Shown here: piece by piece, positions 1-7,903 of the stretch
How positions within the stretch are numbered: the first letter of the stretch is position 1
Layout: each line of letters begins with the position of its first letter
NCBI GenBank assembly: GCA_046263055.1
Contig: JBHELO010000031.1
Coordinates: 1-49,716 of the forward strand
Direction: 5' to 3'
From: DATAQC01 sp046263055
GTDB lineage: Bacteria > Actinomycetota > Acidimicrobiia > Acidimicrobiales > AC-14
DNA length: 49,716 nucleotides
Made by a program: the position numbers and the translations under genes
The notes under the pieces: model-generated
The model's database searches: none
What the model saw: the letters and a program-made list of their open reading frames with translations, nothing else
What the model was told of the DNA's origin: nothing

Positions 1-135
1 GCCCGGGCCGCTCCCACCGCCACGCCGGCCAGGCAGGCCGCCACCGCCACGCCGGCCACGGCCGCCGCCCCCACCGCCACGCCGGCCACGCCCGCCGCCC
101 CCACGGCCTGCACCGCCACGGCCGCCCCCACCGCC
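1..135. repeat. GC-rich degenerate tandem repeat at the window edge
   Basis: A degenerate unit of about 30 bases built around CACCGCCACGCCGGCCACG recurs several times. All three plus-strand frames stay open through it. One frame continues past the kinase start to a TGA at 173-175 and would give a Pro/Arg-rich tail, so this may be the 3' end of an upstream gene such as the partner response regulator, overlapping the kinase. That cannot be settled without sequence to the left. Confidence 0.5.
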
Positions 136-1722
136 ATGCCCGGCGGACCGGGTGACCACGGGCGACGGCGGCTGACCGTCTCCCGGCTGCGGCCCCGCCT
201 GGTGGTCACCTTCTCGGTGGTGGCCGCCGTCTCCGCGGTGTCGGTGGCGGCCACGTCCTACGTCCTCGTGCGCCGGGCCACCCTCCACCGGGCCACGACC
301 AGCGCCGTTCGCCAGGGACGGGCCGCCCTGGACGACGCCGTGGACCGCCTGCCGCCGTCGCCCGGGCGGGCCGAGGTGCGGGACCTGGCGTCGCGCATCC
401 GGGCCCGCAGCGGGTTCGACGTGGTGGCGGTCGAGGACGACGGGAGCTTCGAGAGCACCTCCATCTCGCTGTCGCCGGCGTCGGTCCCGCCCGCCCTGCG
501 GGCGCCGGTGGCCGCCGGCCGGGTGTCGTGGGAGCGGGTGGGGTCGGGGCGCTCGGCCCGGGTGGTCGTCGGGGGGCGGGTGCCCGACGGCCCCGTGCTG
601 TGGCTCTACTTCCCGCTGGCCGACCTGGCCGCCGACCTGGACCTGGTGCGCAACGTCCTGGCCGCGGTGGGCGCCGCCCTGGTGCTGGCGTCGGGGGTGG
701 TGGGGGCGGTGGCCGCCCGCCGGCTGCTGCGCCCGCTGCGGGAGGCCCGGGGGGCGGCCTCGCGCCTCGAGGTGGGCCTCCTCCAGACCCGGCTGCCGGA
801 GACCGGTGGCGACGAGTTCGCTGACCTGGCCCACTCGTTCAACCGCATGGCCGACGCCTTGGAGGCGTCGGTGGCCGACCTGTCGGCCCTGGAGGCCAGC
901 CACCGGCGCTTCGTCTCCGACGTGGCCCACGAGCTGCGCACGCCCCTGACCGCCCTCACCACCTCGGCGGACGTGCTCGAGGCCCACGCTGGCGGGCTCG
1001 ACGACCGGGGGCGGCGGGCCGCCCATCTGCTGGTGGTGGAGTCCCGGCGGCTGGCGGCCCTGGTCGAGGACCTCATGGAGGTGTCCCGCCTGGACGCCGG
1101 CGTGGCGCCGATGCGGTGGGAGCCGGTGGACCTGGCGGCCACCGTGGTTGGCGCCCTGGACCTGCGGGGCTGGATGGAGCGGGTCCGCGTGCAGCCGGGC
1201 CCCGGCGGCATCGAGGCCCGCACCTGGGGTGATCGGCGGCGCCTGGACTCGGTGGTGGCCAACCTGGTGGGCAACGCCCTGGAACACGGCTCGCCGCCGG
1301 TGACGGTGACGGTGGGCGGCGATTCGTCCTTCGTCACGGTGGCGGTGGCCGACGCCGGCCCCGGCATCGCTCCCGAGCACCTGGCGCACGTGTTCGACCG
1401 CTTCTACAAGGCCGATCCGTCCCGGGCCCGGCCGGCGGGCGGCCGGGGAGCGGCCGCCGACGGCGCCGGCGGGGGCAGCTCCGGGCTCGGCCTGGCCATC
1501 GCCCAGGAGAACGCCCGCCTCCACGGTGGCGACGTGACGGTGGCGTCGTCGGCCGCCGAGGGCACCACCTTCACGGTGGTCCTGCCCCGCCGCCGGGACC
1601 CGCCGCCGACGTCGGGGGACGCCCCGACCCCGTCTGTTGCCCGATCGTTACCCGGAGGCGACGAGGCGGTGACCACCGCCCGCTTCACTGCCATCGACGG
1701 CCCCCGGAGGAGGAAGCGATGA
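136..1722 (+). CDS. Sensor histidine kinase (HAMP, HisKA, HATPase), MtrB-like
   Basis: Membrane two-component sensor kinase. TM1 lies at about residues 22-45, an extracellular sensor region follows, TM2 is at about 173-196, then HAMP. The HisKA motif VAHELRTPL carries the phosphoacceptor His265. The ATPase domain shows an N box (NLVGNALEHG), G1 (DAGPGI) and G2 (SGLGLAIA). It overlaps the following lipoprotein gene at ATGA. A kinase followed by a GerMN lipoprotein matches the mtrB-lpqB order of Actinobacteria, so an envelope or division sensing role is inferred; the cognate regulator would be left of the window. The start is uncertain: the frame is open to base 1, ATG 136 lies at the end of a repeat, and the conserved part begins near residue 15. 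Confidence 0.9.
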   Translation: MPGGPGDHGRRRLTVSRLRPRLVVTFSVVAAVSAVSVAATSYVLVRRATLHRATTSAVRQGRAALDDAVDRLPPSPGRAEVRDLASRIRARSGFDVVAVEDDGSFESTSISLSPASVPPALRAPVAAGRVSWERVGSGRSARVVVGGRVPDGPVLWLYFPLADLAADLDLVRNVLAAVGAALVLASGVVGAVAARRLLRPLREARGAASRLEVGLLQTRLPETGGDEFADLAHSFNRMADALEASVADLSALEASHRRFVSDVAHELRTPLTALTTSADVLEAHAGGLDDRGRRAAHLLVVESRRLAALVEDLMEVSRLDAGVAPMRWEPVDLAATVVGALDLRGWMERVRVQPGPGGIEARTWGDRRRLDSVVANLVGNALEHGSPPVTVTVGGDSSFVTVAVADAGPGIAPEHLAHVFDRFYKADPSRARPAGGRGAAADGAGGGSSGLGLAIAQENARLHGGDVTVASSAAEGTTFTVVLPRRRDPPPTSGDAPTPSVARSLPGGDEAVTTARFTAIDGPRRRKR

Positions 1723-3047
1723 CGGCCCCCCACACGCCGGGCGGGGCGATGGCACCGGCGGGCCGACGGCGCCAGGCACCGGTTGCGGTGGCCCGGACGG
1801 TGGCCTTGGCGGTGGTCCTGGCGGTGGCGTTGGCGGTGGTGGCCGCCGGGTGCGCCATCTCGGGGGCGGGACCGGCCACCGACGCCGGGCCGGCGCCCAC
1901 CCGGCCGGTCCCCGTCACCGCCGCTTCGGCCGGCACCGGCACCGCCCCGGTCGGAACCGCGGCGCCCGGCGCCGGTGCCGGCCTGACCTCCGGTCCCACC
2001 ACCACGGTGTCGGTGTGGCTGACCCGGGCGGGAAGCGTGGAGGCGGTGAGGCGTGCCGTGCCGGCGGTGTCGGGCATTGGGGCCCGAGCGGTGCGCGCCC
2101 TGCTCGACGGCCCCACCGGCTCGGAGGCGGCCGCCGGCCTGGGATCCGCCGTCCCCCCCGGCACCCGGTTGCTGGGCCTCATCATCGACAAGGGCGTGGC
2201 CCGGGTGGACATGTCCGGGGACTTCGAAGCCGGCGGGAGCGGCGACCGCTCGCTCGTCCTTCGCCTGGCCCAGGTGACGTGCACCCTGGGCCAGTTCCCC
2301 ACCGTCGACGGCGTGCGCTTCTCCCTCGACGGGTCGCCGGTGGGGGTGCTGGCCGGCGACGGCTCGGTGGTGGACCGTCCCGTCACCTGCGACGGCTACC
2401 GCCAGGCCCTGGCCCCGTCGGCCCCCTCCTCCGCACCGCCCGACGCCCCCGGCATCTGGCCCTACACCACGGCCGCCGAGGGCGACGCCGCGGCCGGGCC
2501 GTCCGGGGTGGGCACGCCGCTGGGAGACGCCCCCGCCACCGCCGTGGCCTTCGCCGCCCGCTGGTTGGGCATGTCCGACGCCGTGGCCTTCGACGCCCGG
2601 GCCGTCGGGCCTCGGGCCACCGAGGTGGGCGTGGGCCCCGGCTCCGCCGGTGGCCAACCGCCGGCCGCCCCGGTGGCGACCACCGTGGTCAGCGTCGCCC
2701 AGCTGGGGTCGTCGGCGGCCTGGACGGTCACGGGGACCCGAGCCCCGACCATCGTGGTGGACGCGCCGGCGGCCGGTGCCCGGGTGGCGTCGCCCGTGCA
2801 CCTGGCCGGGCGGGCCACCGCCTTCGAAGGAGTGGTGGCGGTCTCGGTGCGCCAGGACGGCATGCTGGCGGGCGACTCGCTGGGCGACGGCACGGTCATC
2901 GGCCGGGGCGACGGCGTCCTCGGCCCCTTCGACACCACCCTCGCCTACCGGGCCCCCACCGAGATGGGCGGGGCGGTGGTGTTCGCCAGCCGCTCGGCGG
3001 CCGACGGCCGGGTGGTGGCCGCCAGCGTCGTCCGGGTCCGCTTCTGA
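1719..3047 (+). CDS. GerMN-domain lipoprotein (LpqB-like) with C-terminal Ig-like domain
   Basis: Secreted lipoprotein. A hydrophobic signal segment ends in the lipobox VAAGC with the lipidated Cys at residue 45, followed by an Ala/Pro/Thr-rich linker. Residues about 95-225 match a GerMN domain (VSVWLTRAG..., ARAVRALLDGP, GTRLLGLIIDKGVARVDMSGDF). The last ~100 residues resemble the Gmad2 Ig-like domain that often accompanies GerMN (DAPAAGARVASPVHLAGRA). ATG overlaps the kinase stop, so the two are translationally coupled. Known LpqB proteins bind the sensor domain of MtrB; the same partnership is inferred here. It lacks the long beta-propeller region of mycobacterial LpqB, so it is LpqB-like rather than a strict orthologue. 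Confidence 0.8.
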   Translation: MTAPHTPGGAMAPAGRRRQAPVAVARTVALAVVLAVALAVVAAGCAISGAGPATDAGPAPTRPVPVTAASAGTGTAPVGTAAPGAGAGLTSGPTTTVSVWLTRAGSVEAVRRAVPAVSGIGARAVRALLDGPTGSEAAAGLGSAVPPGTRLLGLIIDKGVARVDMSGDFEAGGSGDRSLVLRLAQVTCTLGQFPTVDGVRFSLDGSPVGVLAGDGSVVDRPVTCDGYRQALAPSAPSSAPPDAPGIWPYTTAAEGDAAAGPSGVGTPLGDAPATAVAFAARWLGMSDAVAFDARAVGPRATEVGVGPGSAGGQPPAAPVATTVVSVAQLGSSAAWTVTGTRAPTIVVDAPAAGARVASPVHLAGRATAFEGVVAVSVRQDGMLAGDSLGDGTVIGRGDGVLGPFDTTLAYRAPTEMGGAVVFASRSAADGRVVAASVVRVRF

Positions 3048-3116
3048 CCACCGGGGTGCCTGGCCGGTGCCCCACTTCTCCCGTCGCCGGTGCCGCCCAT
3101 GCCCCCCGGAGCCCTG

Positions 3117-3145
3117 CCGCCGGCCGCGTACCAGGCGGCCGGCGG
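3117..3145. terminator. Inverted repeat between convergent genes
   Basis: Perfect 11-bp arms CCGCCGGCCGC / GCGGCCGGCGG enclose a 7-base loop GTACCAG, between the ends of two convergent genes (3047 and 3150). A bidirectional terminator without a U tract is the likely role. Confidence 0.5.
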
Positions 3146-3149
3146 AGCC

Positions 3150-3566
3150 TCAGCCCGTGGGGTCGACGACCGAGGCGGCCACCGGCTCGTCGACGACCGG
3201 CGGGGCGGGCGGGCCGGGCGGCAGCTCGAGCATGCGGCGGGGGCGGAGGTCGAAGTCGAGGAGGCCGAAGTCGGTCACCAGGTCCCAGGCGCCCACACCC
3301 AGCAGGGCGATGCCGATCACCAGTTGAGGGATGCTCACGAAGGGCGAGCCGGCGGTCTTCATGCCCGCCACCATCAGTCCCAGCCCGGCGATGAGGGGGA
3401 TCCAGTAGCCCATGAGCTTGGGCCGGAGGCGCAAATGGACGCCGCTCACCTGGTAGGGCACCGCCTCGGCGGGCAGCAGCCCCCGGGCCTCCCGAAGGGG
3501 CCGCACCACCCGGGCTTGGTAGTGGCTCATCGCCTGGATCGTCGTGGCACCGCCCGGACGTCCCAC
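3150..3566 (-). CDS. Small membrane protein, two transmembrane helices, function unknown
   Basis: I do not recognise a family. The 138-residue product has two hydrophobic segments in its middle (IPLIAGLGLMVAGMK and LVIGIALLGVGAWDLVTDFG) with a polar N-terminus and a Pro-rich C-terminal tail. The GTG start is chosen because GAGGAGG (plus-strand complement at 3573-3579) sits 6 bases upstream; an internal ATG at codon 13 has no comparable site. It converges on the GerMN lipoprotein gene and is transcribed away from the J-domain gene. Confidence 0.65.
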   Translation of the reverse strand: MGRPGGATTIQAMSHYQARVVRPLREARGLLPAEAVPYQVSGVHLRLRPKLMGYWIPLIAGLGLMVAGMKTAGSPFVSIPQLVIGIALLGVGAWDLVTDFGLLDFDLRPRRMLELPPGPPAPPVVDEPVAASVVDPTG

Positions 3567-3695
3567 CTATCGCCTCCTCGTCTCCGCCGGGGCCTCTGCC
3601 ATGCCCGCGCGCGCGAGCACTGCGTCCCCTGCCCGAACTTGACCGGACCGGCCCCCGTGTCACAGGGCCGGCCACCGAGGGGGTGGATGGCCCCG

Positions 3696-3701
3696 TATAC
3701 C
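3696..3701 (+). promoter_or_regulatory. -10 element TATACC, leaderless type
   Basis: TATACC ends 8 bases before ATG 3710, so transcription would begin at or next to the start codon. This supports ATG 3710 over the in-frame GTG at 3683, which lies upstream of the hexamer. Confidence 0.5.
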
Positions 3702-3709
3702 GTTCGACG

Positions 3710-4408
3710 ATGCTCCTCGCCGAGCTGGAGATCCGCCACACCCGAGCGGTGGCCCCTACCCGGCGAGTCGCGCTCGGGACCCAGTGGCTCCCCACCGACC
3801 CGGCCCCCGGCTACGGGGGCGTCCTCCTCGGCGGCATCGTGGCCGCCTACGTGGACGACCTGTCACCCGAGCTACGCGACGAGTTCGTCGACCTCCTCGA
3901 CGACCTGGAGCACGACCGCCGCATCCCCCAGCCCCGGCTCCGTCACCGCTTCCAGACCGATGTGGTCGGCCTCGACCGCAGCCGCCACAAGCTGGTGGGC
4001 ACCGGTGAAGCCATGCACTATGAGCTCGACGGCCACGGCCTGTCGGTGCCCCAGCTCCTCGGTGCCGTCTACGCCGCCGGCCAGATCCACAGCGCCACCC
4101 GGCCGGCCGTCTTCGCCGCCGTCCGCAAGGCGGTTCGCTGGGACGGCGGGGTGGGCTCGGCGCTCATCGCCCACCTCAACGACGTCACCAGCGCGTCGCC
4201 CCGGTCCTGGCGGCTGTTCCCCACCGACGAGCGCTGGGCCCTCCAGGTGCTGGGCTTCGGCCCCGACAGCAGCCCCGAGCGGGCCGAGGTCATGCGCCGG
4301 TTTCGCAACCTGATCCGGGAGTCCCACCCCGACCACGGGGGGCGGGCCGAAGGGGCGGGCCAGCGCATCCTGGAGCTCACCGAAGCCCGCCGGATCCTGC
4401 TGGCATGA
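3710..4408 (+). CDS. J-domain-containing protein
   Basis: A 232-residue protein whose last ~55 residues look like a DnaJ J-domain: helix II FRNLIRES, the diagnostic HPD loop (HPDHGG, about residues 205-210), then a helix ending at the C-terminus. J domains stimulate Hsp70 (DnaK) ATPase. The J domain is at the C-terminus rather than the N-terminus, and the preceding ~170 residues (TRRVALGTQWLPTDPAPGYGGVLLGG...) match nothing I recognise. Target or client is therefore unknown. The start is set by the -10 at 3696. The stop overlaps the hydrolase start at ATGA, suggesting an operon. Confidence 0.75.
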   Translation: MLLAELEIRHTRAVAPTRRVALGTQWLPTDPAPGYGGVLLGGIVAAYVDDLSPELRDEFVDLLDDLEHDRRIPQPRLRHRFQTDVVGLDRSRHKLVGTGEAMHYELDGHGLSVPQLLGAVYAAGQIHSATRPAVFAAVRKAVRWDGGVGSALIAHLNDVTSASPRSWRLFPTDERWALQVLGFGPDSSPERAEVMRRFRNLIRESHPDHGGRAEGAGQRILELTEARRILLA

Positions 4409-4977
4409 CTTCCGAACGGGCCGTGCTGCTCACGCCCGGAGCGGGTGCCGACCGCACGTCTCCCGCCTTGGTTGCGGTGGACGAGGCGCTGGCCGCCGAC
4501 GGCGTCCCCGTGGTGCGCATGGACTTCCCCTACCGCCGGGCCGGCCGGCGGGCCCCCGACCGGGCACCGGTCCTGGTGGCGGCGGTGGTCGAGGGGGCGG
4601 CCGCCCTCGCCGCCCGCACCGGGCTGGCCCCCGGCCGCCTGGTGCTGGGCGGTCGGTCCATGGGCGGGCGCATGTGCTCGATGGCGGTGGCCGACGGCCT
4701 GTCCGCTCTCGGGCTGGTGCTGGTCAGCTACCCGCTCCACCCGCCGGGCCGGCCCGACCGGGCCCGAACCGAGCACCTGGCGAGCCTGGCCGTGCCGTGC
4801 CTGTTCGTGTCCGGCACCCGCGATGCCTTCGGCTCCCGGGCCGAGCTCGAGGCGGCCACCGCCACCATCCCCGGCCCCGTGACCCACGTGTGGCTGGAGG
4901 GAGGCGACCACGGGCTCCGCCGCCGCCACGCCGATGTGGCTGCCGCCGTGCGAGAGTGGGTGCTCGCCCTGGCCTGA
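4405..4977 (+). CDS. Alpha/beta hydrolase of the TEX30/KANL3-like family
   Basis: A compact 190-residue cytoplasmic alpha/beta hydrolase. The nucleophile elbow is GGRSMGGR, the acid is probably the Asp in SGTRDAFGS, and the base is the His in GGDHGLR; all three are in the expected order. The N-terminal TPGAGADR provides the oxyanion-side loop. Bacterial members are poorly characterised and annotated as dienelactone-hydrolase-like; the substrate is unknown. The ATG overlaps the stop of the J-domain gene, so the two are probably cotranslated. Confidence 0.8.
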   Translation: MTSERAVLLTPGAGADRTSPALVAVDEALAADGVPVVRMDFPYRRAGRRAPDRAPVLVAAVVEGAAALAARTGLAPGRLVLGGRSMGGRMCSMAVADGLSALGLVLVSYPLHPPGRPDRARTEHLASLAVPCLFVSGTRDAFGSRAELEAATATIPGPVTHVWLEGGDHGLRRRHADVAAAVREWVLALA

Positions 4978-5000
4978 GCGGACACCCGGCAATCGGGCGG

Positions 5001-5006
5001 TAGGTT
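5001..5006 (+). promoter_or_regulatory. -10 element TAGGTT, leaderless type
   Basis: TAGGTT ends 8 bases before GTG 5015, the first codon of the FMN reductase. No Shine-Dalgarno sequence is present, as expected for a leaderless transcript. Confidence 0.5.
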
Positions 5007-5014
5007 CGCCGGCT

Positions 5015-5560
5015 GTGGTGGAGGTGCTGTTGGTGAGCGGGAGCCTGCGGGACGGGTCCACCAACACCGCTGCCATGCGGGCGGCGGCCGAGCTGGTGGG
5101 GGAGGCCGGCGCCAGGGCCGTGCTCTACCGTGGCATGGCCGACCTGCCCCACTTCAACCCCGACGACGACCGCGAGCCCCTCCCGCCGGCGGTGGCCGAG
5201 CTGCGGGCCCGATTGGCGGCGGCCGACGCCATGCTGTGCTGCACGCCCGAGTACGCCGGCGACCTCCCCGGCTCGTTCAAGAACCTCCTGGACTGGACGG
5301 TCGGCGGCGTGGAGATCGAGGGCATGCCGGTGGCCTGGGTGAACGTGGCCGCCGAGGGCCGGGGGACCGGGGCCTCGCGCGCCCTGCGCACGGTGCTCGG
5401 CTACACCGGCGGGGCGGTGGTGGACGACGCGTGCGTCGACGTGCCGGTGCCCCCCGAGGCGGTGGGTCCCGACGGCGTCGTGCGGAACCCGACCATTCGC
5501 GCCGCCATCGCCATCGCCCTCGACGCCCTCCTCGCCACCGCCCACCGGCGCGCCCCCTGA
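5015..5560 (+). CDS. NADPH-dependent FMN reductase-family flavoprotein
   Basis: A 181-residue flavodoxin-fold reductase that would use NAD(P)H to reduce FMN or a quinone/azo-type acceptor. The FMN-phosphate loop is VSGSLRDGSTN at the N-terminus, and the family signature TPEYAGDLPGSFKNLLDW sits in the middle. Length fits the family. Two GTG codons are in tandem (5015, 5018); 5015 is preferred because of the -10 at 5001-5006. It lies 37 bases after the hydrolase and has its own promoter. Confidence 0.85.
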   Translation: MVEVLLVSGSLRDGSTNTAAMRAAAELVGEAGARAVLYRGMADLPHFNPDDDREPLPPAVAELRARLAAADAMLCCTPEYAGDLPGSFKNLLDWTVGGVEIEGMPVAWVNVAAEGRGTGASRALRTVLGYTGGAVVDDACVDVPVPPEAVGPDGVVRNPTIRAAIAIALDALLATAHRRAP

Positions 5561-5588
5561 GCGGAGCTCAACGGCCGCCCGGCTTCCC

Positions 5589-5650
5589 GTCACCGCCGCC
5601 ACCGGCCGGCTCACCGCCACCGCCCGGCTCACCGCCACCGGCCGGCTCAT
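5589..5650. repeat. 18-bp tandem repeat at the 3' end of the MFS gene
   Basis: The unit GGCTCACCGCCACCGCCC occurs twice (5608-5625, 5626-5643) with a degenerate unit before and a truncated one after that supplies the stop codon of the transporter gene. This looks like slippage-driven expansion just beyond a stop codon. Confidence 0.7.
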
Positions 5651-7227
5651 TCTGGTCGCCGGGGTGCGGGGGGCGGGCGGTCCTCGGGATTCAGCTCCTC
5701 CAGCTCCAGCCCCGCCGTCTCCGGGTAGCGGGTCAGCACCAGCAGGGCCACCACCGCAGGGGCGACGCCGAGCACCGCCATGGCCGGGCCGATCCGCCCG
5801 AAGTCGTCGGCCAGCACGCCGGCCGCCACCAGGCCCAGGGCGCTGCCGGCCAGGGCGCACACAGCCACGATCCCGTTGGCCCGGCCCCGACCGCCGGTGG
5901 GGAACAGCTCGGGGCCGTACACGCCGAGGGCCGGGATGGACGCGCCGGAGATGGTGGTGCCCACCAGGGCCCACGCCCAGAGCCACCAGCCCGAGGAGAA
6001 GAAGAACAGGACGGTGCACAGGCTGCCGATGGCGATGCAGGCCGCGCCCACCCGCCGCCGCCCCCGGGTGTCGGCCAGCCGGCCGCCCACCACGATCCCG
6101 ATGCCGGCCGGGGTCCCGGTGGCCACCGAGAAGAGCCCGATGCCGCCGCCCGTGAACCCCCGTTCCACCCGAAGGAACCGGTTGGAGAACTGCGACTGCG
6201 GGGCGATGAACACGTTGGTCAGGAGCCCGGCGATACCGAGCAGCCACAACCGCCCCCGCCGCCGGCTTCCGCTTCCGCCGCCCTCGGCCCCGCCCCTGCC
6301 GCCCCCGTCGCCCTCGGCCCCGGCCGAGGCAGCCGAGGGCCGGCCCAGGAAGCGCCGGCTCTCGGGCAGGTGGCGGCCGACGCCCGCCAGCACCGGCAGG
6401 GCGGCGAGGGGGAGCACGTAGAGGAGCCGCCAGGCGTGCGTCCCGACGTCGGCCAGGCGTAGGGCGAGGACGCAGATGCCGGCGCCCAGGCCTCCGGCCA
6501 TGGCCAGCAGGCTCACCGCGTAGGCACGGGACCCGGCCGGCATCTCCTCGGCGGCCACGATGGCCACCAGCACCAGCAGGGCGGTGGCGAAGGCCCGGGC
6601 CAGCGTCTGGCTGGCCGTCAGCCACGCCAGGGACGGCACCACGGCCCCGGTGGCGGCCAGCGCGCACCCGGCCACCGCCGACGACAGCAGCACGGAGCGC
6701 CGCCCCCGGCGGTCGGCGGCCGACACGACCACCAGGGCCACCAGGCCTCCCACCCGCACCACCGCGCCGGCCACGCCCTGGGCGGTGTCGCCGGCGTGGA
6801 ACTCGTCGCCCGCGAAGGTGATGGTCTGGGTGAACACCGTGTTCAGGTAGCCGAACACCACGGCCAGCATGGCCAGGCTCCCCAGCACCGTGGCCGCCCG
6901 GACGTCGAGGCGGGCGGGCGGCGCCCACCACGGTGCTCCCGCCCGTCCCGGGCGCACCATCGCCCGCCGGAACGGCAGCCAGAACAGCCACCAAAAGTAG
7001 GGGACGGCCAGGGTGAACTCCACCGTCTGGGTCACGCGGTGCCCGGGCCCGTCGCCCATCGCCGGCGAATCCACCTCCACCGTCCGGGCGTACCGGCGGA
7101 CCGGGCCCTCGGCCGCCTCGAACCGACCACCGCCGCACGCCCGCTCCAGCACCAGATCGTCCCGGGGGCACAGCAGGGCGGCCAGAGCCTCCTCGTCGAC
7201 CGTCAACCGGGTCACGAGTCGGGCCAC
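5647..7227 (-). CDS. MFS transporter with an N-terminal extra domain
   Basis: Major facilitator permease with about 12 membrane segments over residues ~115-505. Sugar-porter-like signatures are present: ADRRGRRSVLL after TM2, PESRRFLG before the central loop, ADTRGRRRVG in the second half and YPETAGLELEE at the end. Substrate cannot be told. Before TM1 there is an unusual ~110-residue region containing RYARTVEVDSP and TVEFTLAVPYFWWLFWLPFRRAM, which is not part of a normal MFS fold. A Gly/Ser/Glu-rich loop lies at the centre. The GTG start has a -10 element (TAGGCT) 5 bases upstream, so the extension appears genuinely coded. The gene converges on the FMN reductase. Confidence 0.85.
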   Translation of the reverse strand: MARLVTRLTVDEEALAALLCPRDDLVLERACGGGRFEAAEGPVRRYARTVEVDSPAMGDGPGHRVTQTVEFTLAVPYFWWLFWLPFRRAMVRPGRAGAPWWAPPARLDVRAATVLGSLAMLAVVFGYLNTVFTQTITFAGDEFHAGDTAQGVAGAVVRVGGLVALVVVSAADRRGRRSVLLSSAVAGCALAATGAVVPSLAWLTASQTLARAFATALLVLVAIVAAEEMPAGSRAYAVSLLAMAGGLGAGICVLALRLADVGTHAWRLLYVLPLAALPVLAGVGRHLPESRRFLGRPSAASAGAEGDGGGRGGAEGGGSGSRRRGRLWLLGIAGLLTNVFIAPQSQFSNRFLRVERGFTGGGIGLFSVATGTPAGIGIVVGGRLADTRGRRRVGAACIAIGSLCTVLFFFSSGWWLWAWALVGTTISGASIPALGVYGPELFPTGGRGRANGIVAVCALAGSALGLVAAGVLADDFGRIGPAMAVLGVAPAVVALLVLTRYPETAGLELEELNPEDRPPPAPRRPE

Positions 7228-7232
7228 GCCGG

Positions 7233-7238
7233 AGCCTA
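7233..7238 (-). promoter_or_regulatory. -10 element TAGGCT, leaderless type
   Basis: On the minus strand TAGGCT ends 5 bases before GTG 7227 of the MFS transporter. It supports the long form with the N-terminal extension. Confidence 0.4.
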
Positions 7239-7389
7239 CGACGGCGCCGCCCCGGGGAAGGGATCCGGGCCCGCCGGTGTTCTTCCGTTCGTGGAGGAAC
7301 CGGTACGCTTCGTCGCCGGTACCCGGTCGGCATCGGCCACTGCGGTGCCGGTCCGTCCGATCGCACCGTCATCCGTACCCGGGAGTGGC

Positions 7390-7632
7390 ATGGAAGCGCA
7401 GCTCATGGAGGCCATCGAGGCCATCCGGCCGGCCCTGCAGGCCGACGGGGGGGACATCACCGTGGTCGGCCTCGACGAGGCCACCGGCGTGGTGGAGGTG
7501 GAGCTGGTCGGCGCGTGCGGGAGCTGCCCGGCCTCCACCATGACTCTGAAGGCCGGTATCGAGCGCATCCTGAAGGACCGGGTGGAGGGCGTCACCGCCG
7601 TCAACGCGGTGGGCGTCGACCCGCTCTTCTAG
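7390..7632 (+). CDS. NifU-like C-terminal-domain Fe-S scaffold protein
   Basis: An 80-residue stand-alone Nfu domain. It begins EAIRPALQADGGDITVVG, the family hallmark, and holds the CxxC cluster ligands in ACGSCPAS (Cys43 and Cys46), followed by GIERILKDRVEGVTAV. Such proteins carry and deliver [4Fe-4S] clusters to apoproteins in the cytoplasm. ATG 7390 is chosen because the Nfu domain starts there; GGGAG lies 5 bases upstream. The gene is divergent from the MFS transporter. No suf or isc assembly operon is adjacent, though a cysteine desulfurase lies 13 kb away. Confidence 0.9.
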   Translation: MEAQLMEAIEAIRPALQADGGDITVVGLDEATGVVEVELVGACGSCPASTMTLKAGIERILKDRVEGVTAVNAVGVDPLF

Positions 7633-7903
7633 CCCCGCCCCCATCGCCCCAGGCCGGTCCGCCCGGCCCCGACCCGCCGCCCGCCGGCGAGGCGGTGGCC
7701 GACGTCGTGGCCGCCAGCCGGTGCCCGATCGGCTGCCGCCGCCAGGTGGCTGCTCGCCGGCCCGCGTGGCGCGTCAGGGGAGGGCCGGCCGCCGTTCCCC
7801 GTCCCTCACCGCGCCGAGACCGGGCGGCACGGCTGTGCCACCTCCGGGTGCTGTCGCTGGCTCGCACGCTGGCCGAGACACCCGGCGCGGCGGACGCCTG
7901 GTC
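7633..7903. other. Convergent intergenic region, no gene seen
   Basis: About 270 bases between the ends of the NifU-like gene and the Clp N-domain gene. Open frames exist on both strands but have no recognisable product or start signal. I see no strong hairpin or RNA gene. Confidence 0.5.

Noticed and set aside
4724..7372. A minus-strand open frame of nearly 900 codons across the FMN reductase and MFS genes
   Set aside because: It reads Gly/Arg/Pro-rich low complexity with no domain and overlaps recognised genes in other frames; it is a by-product of very high GC.
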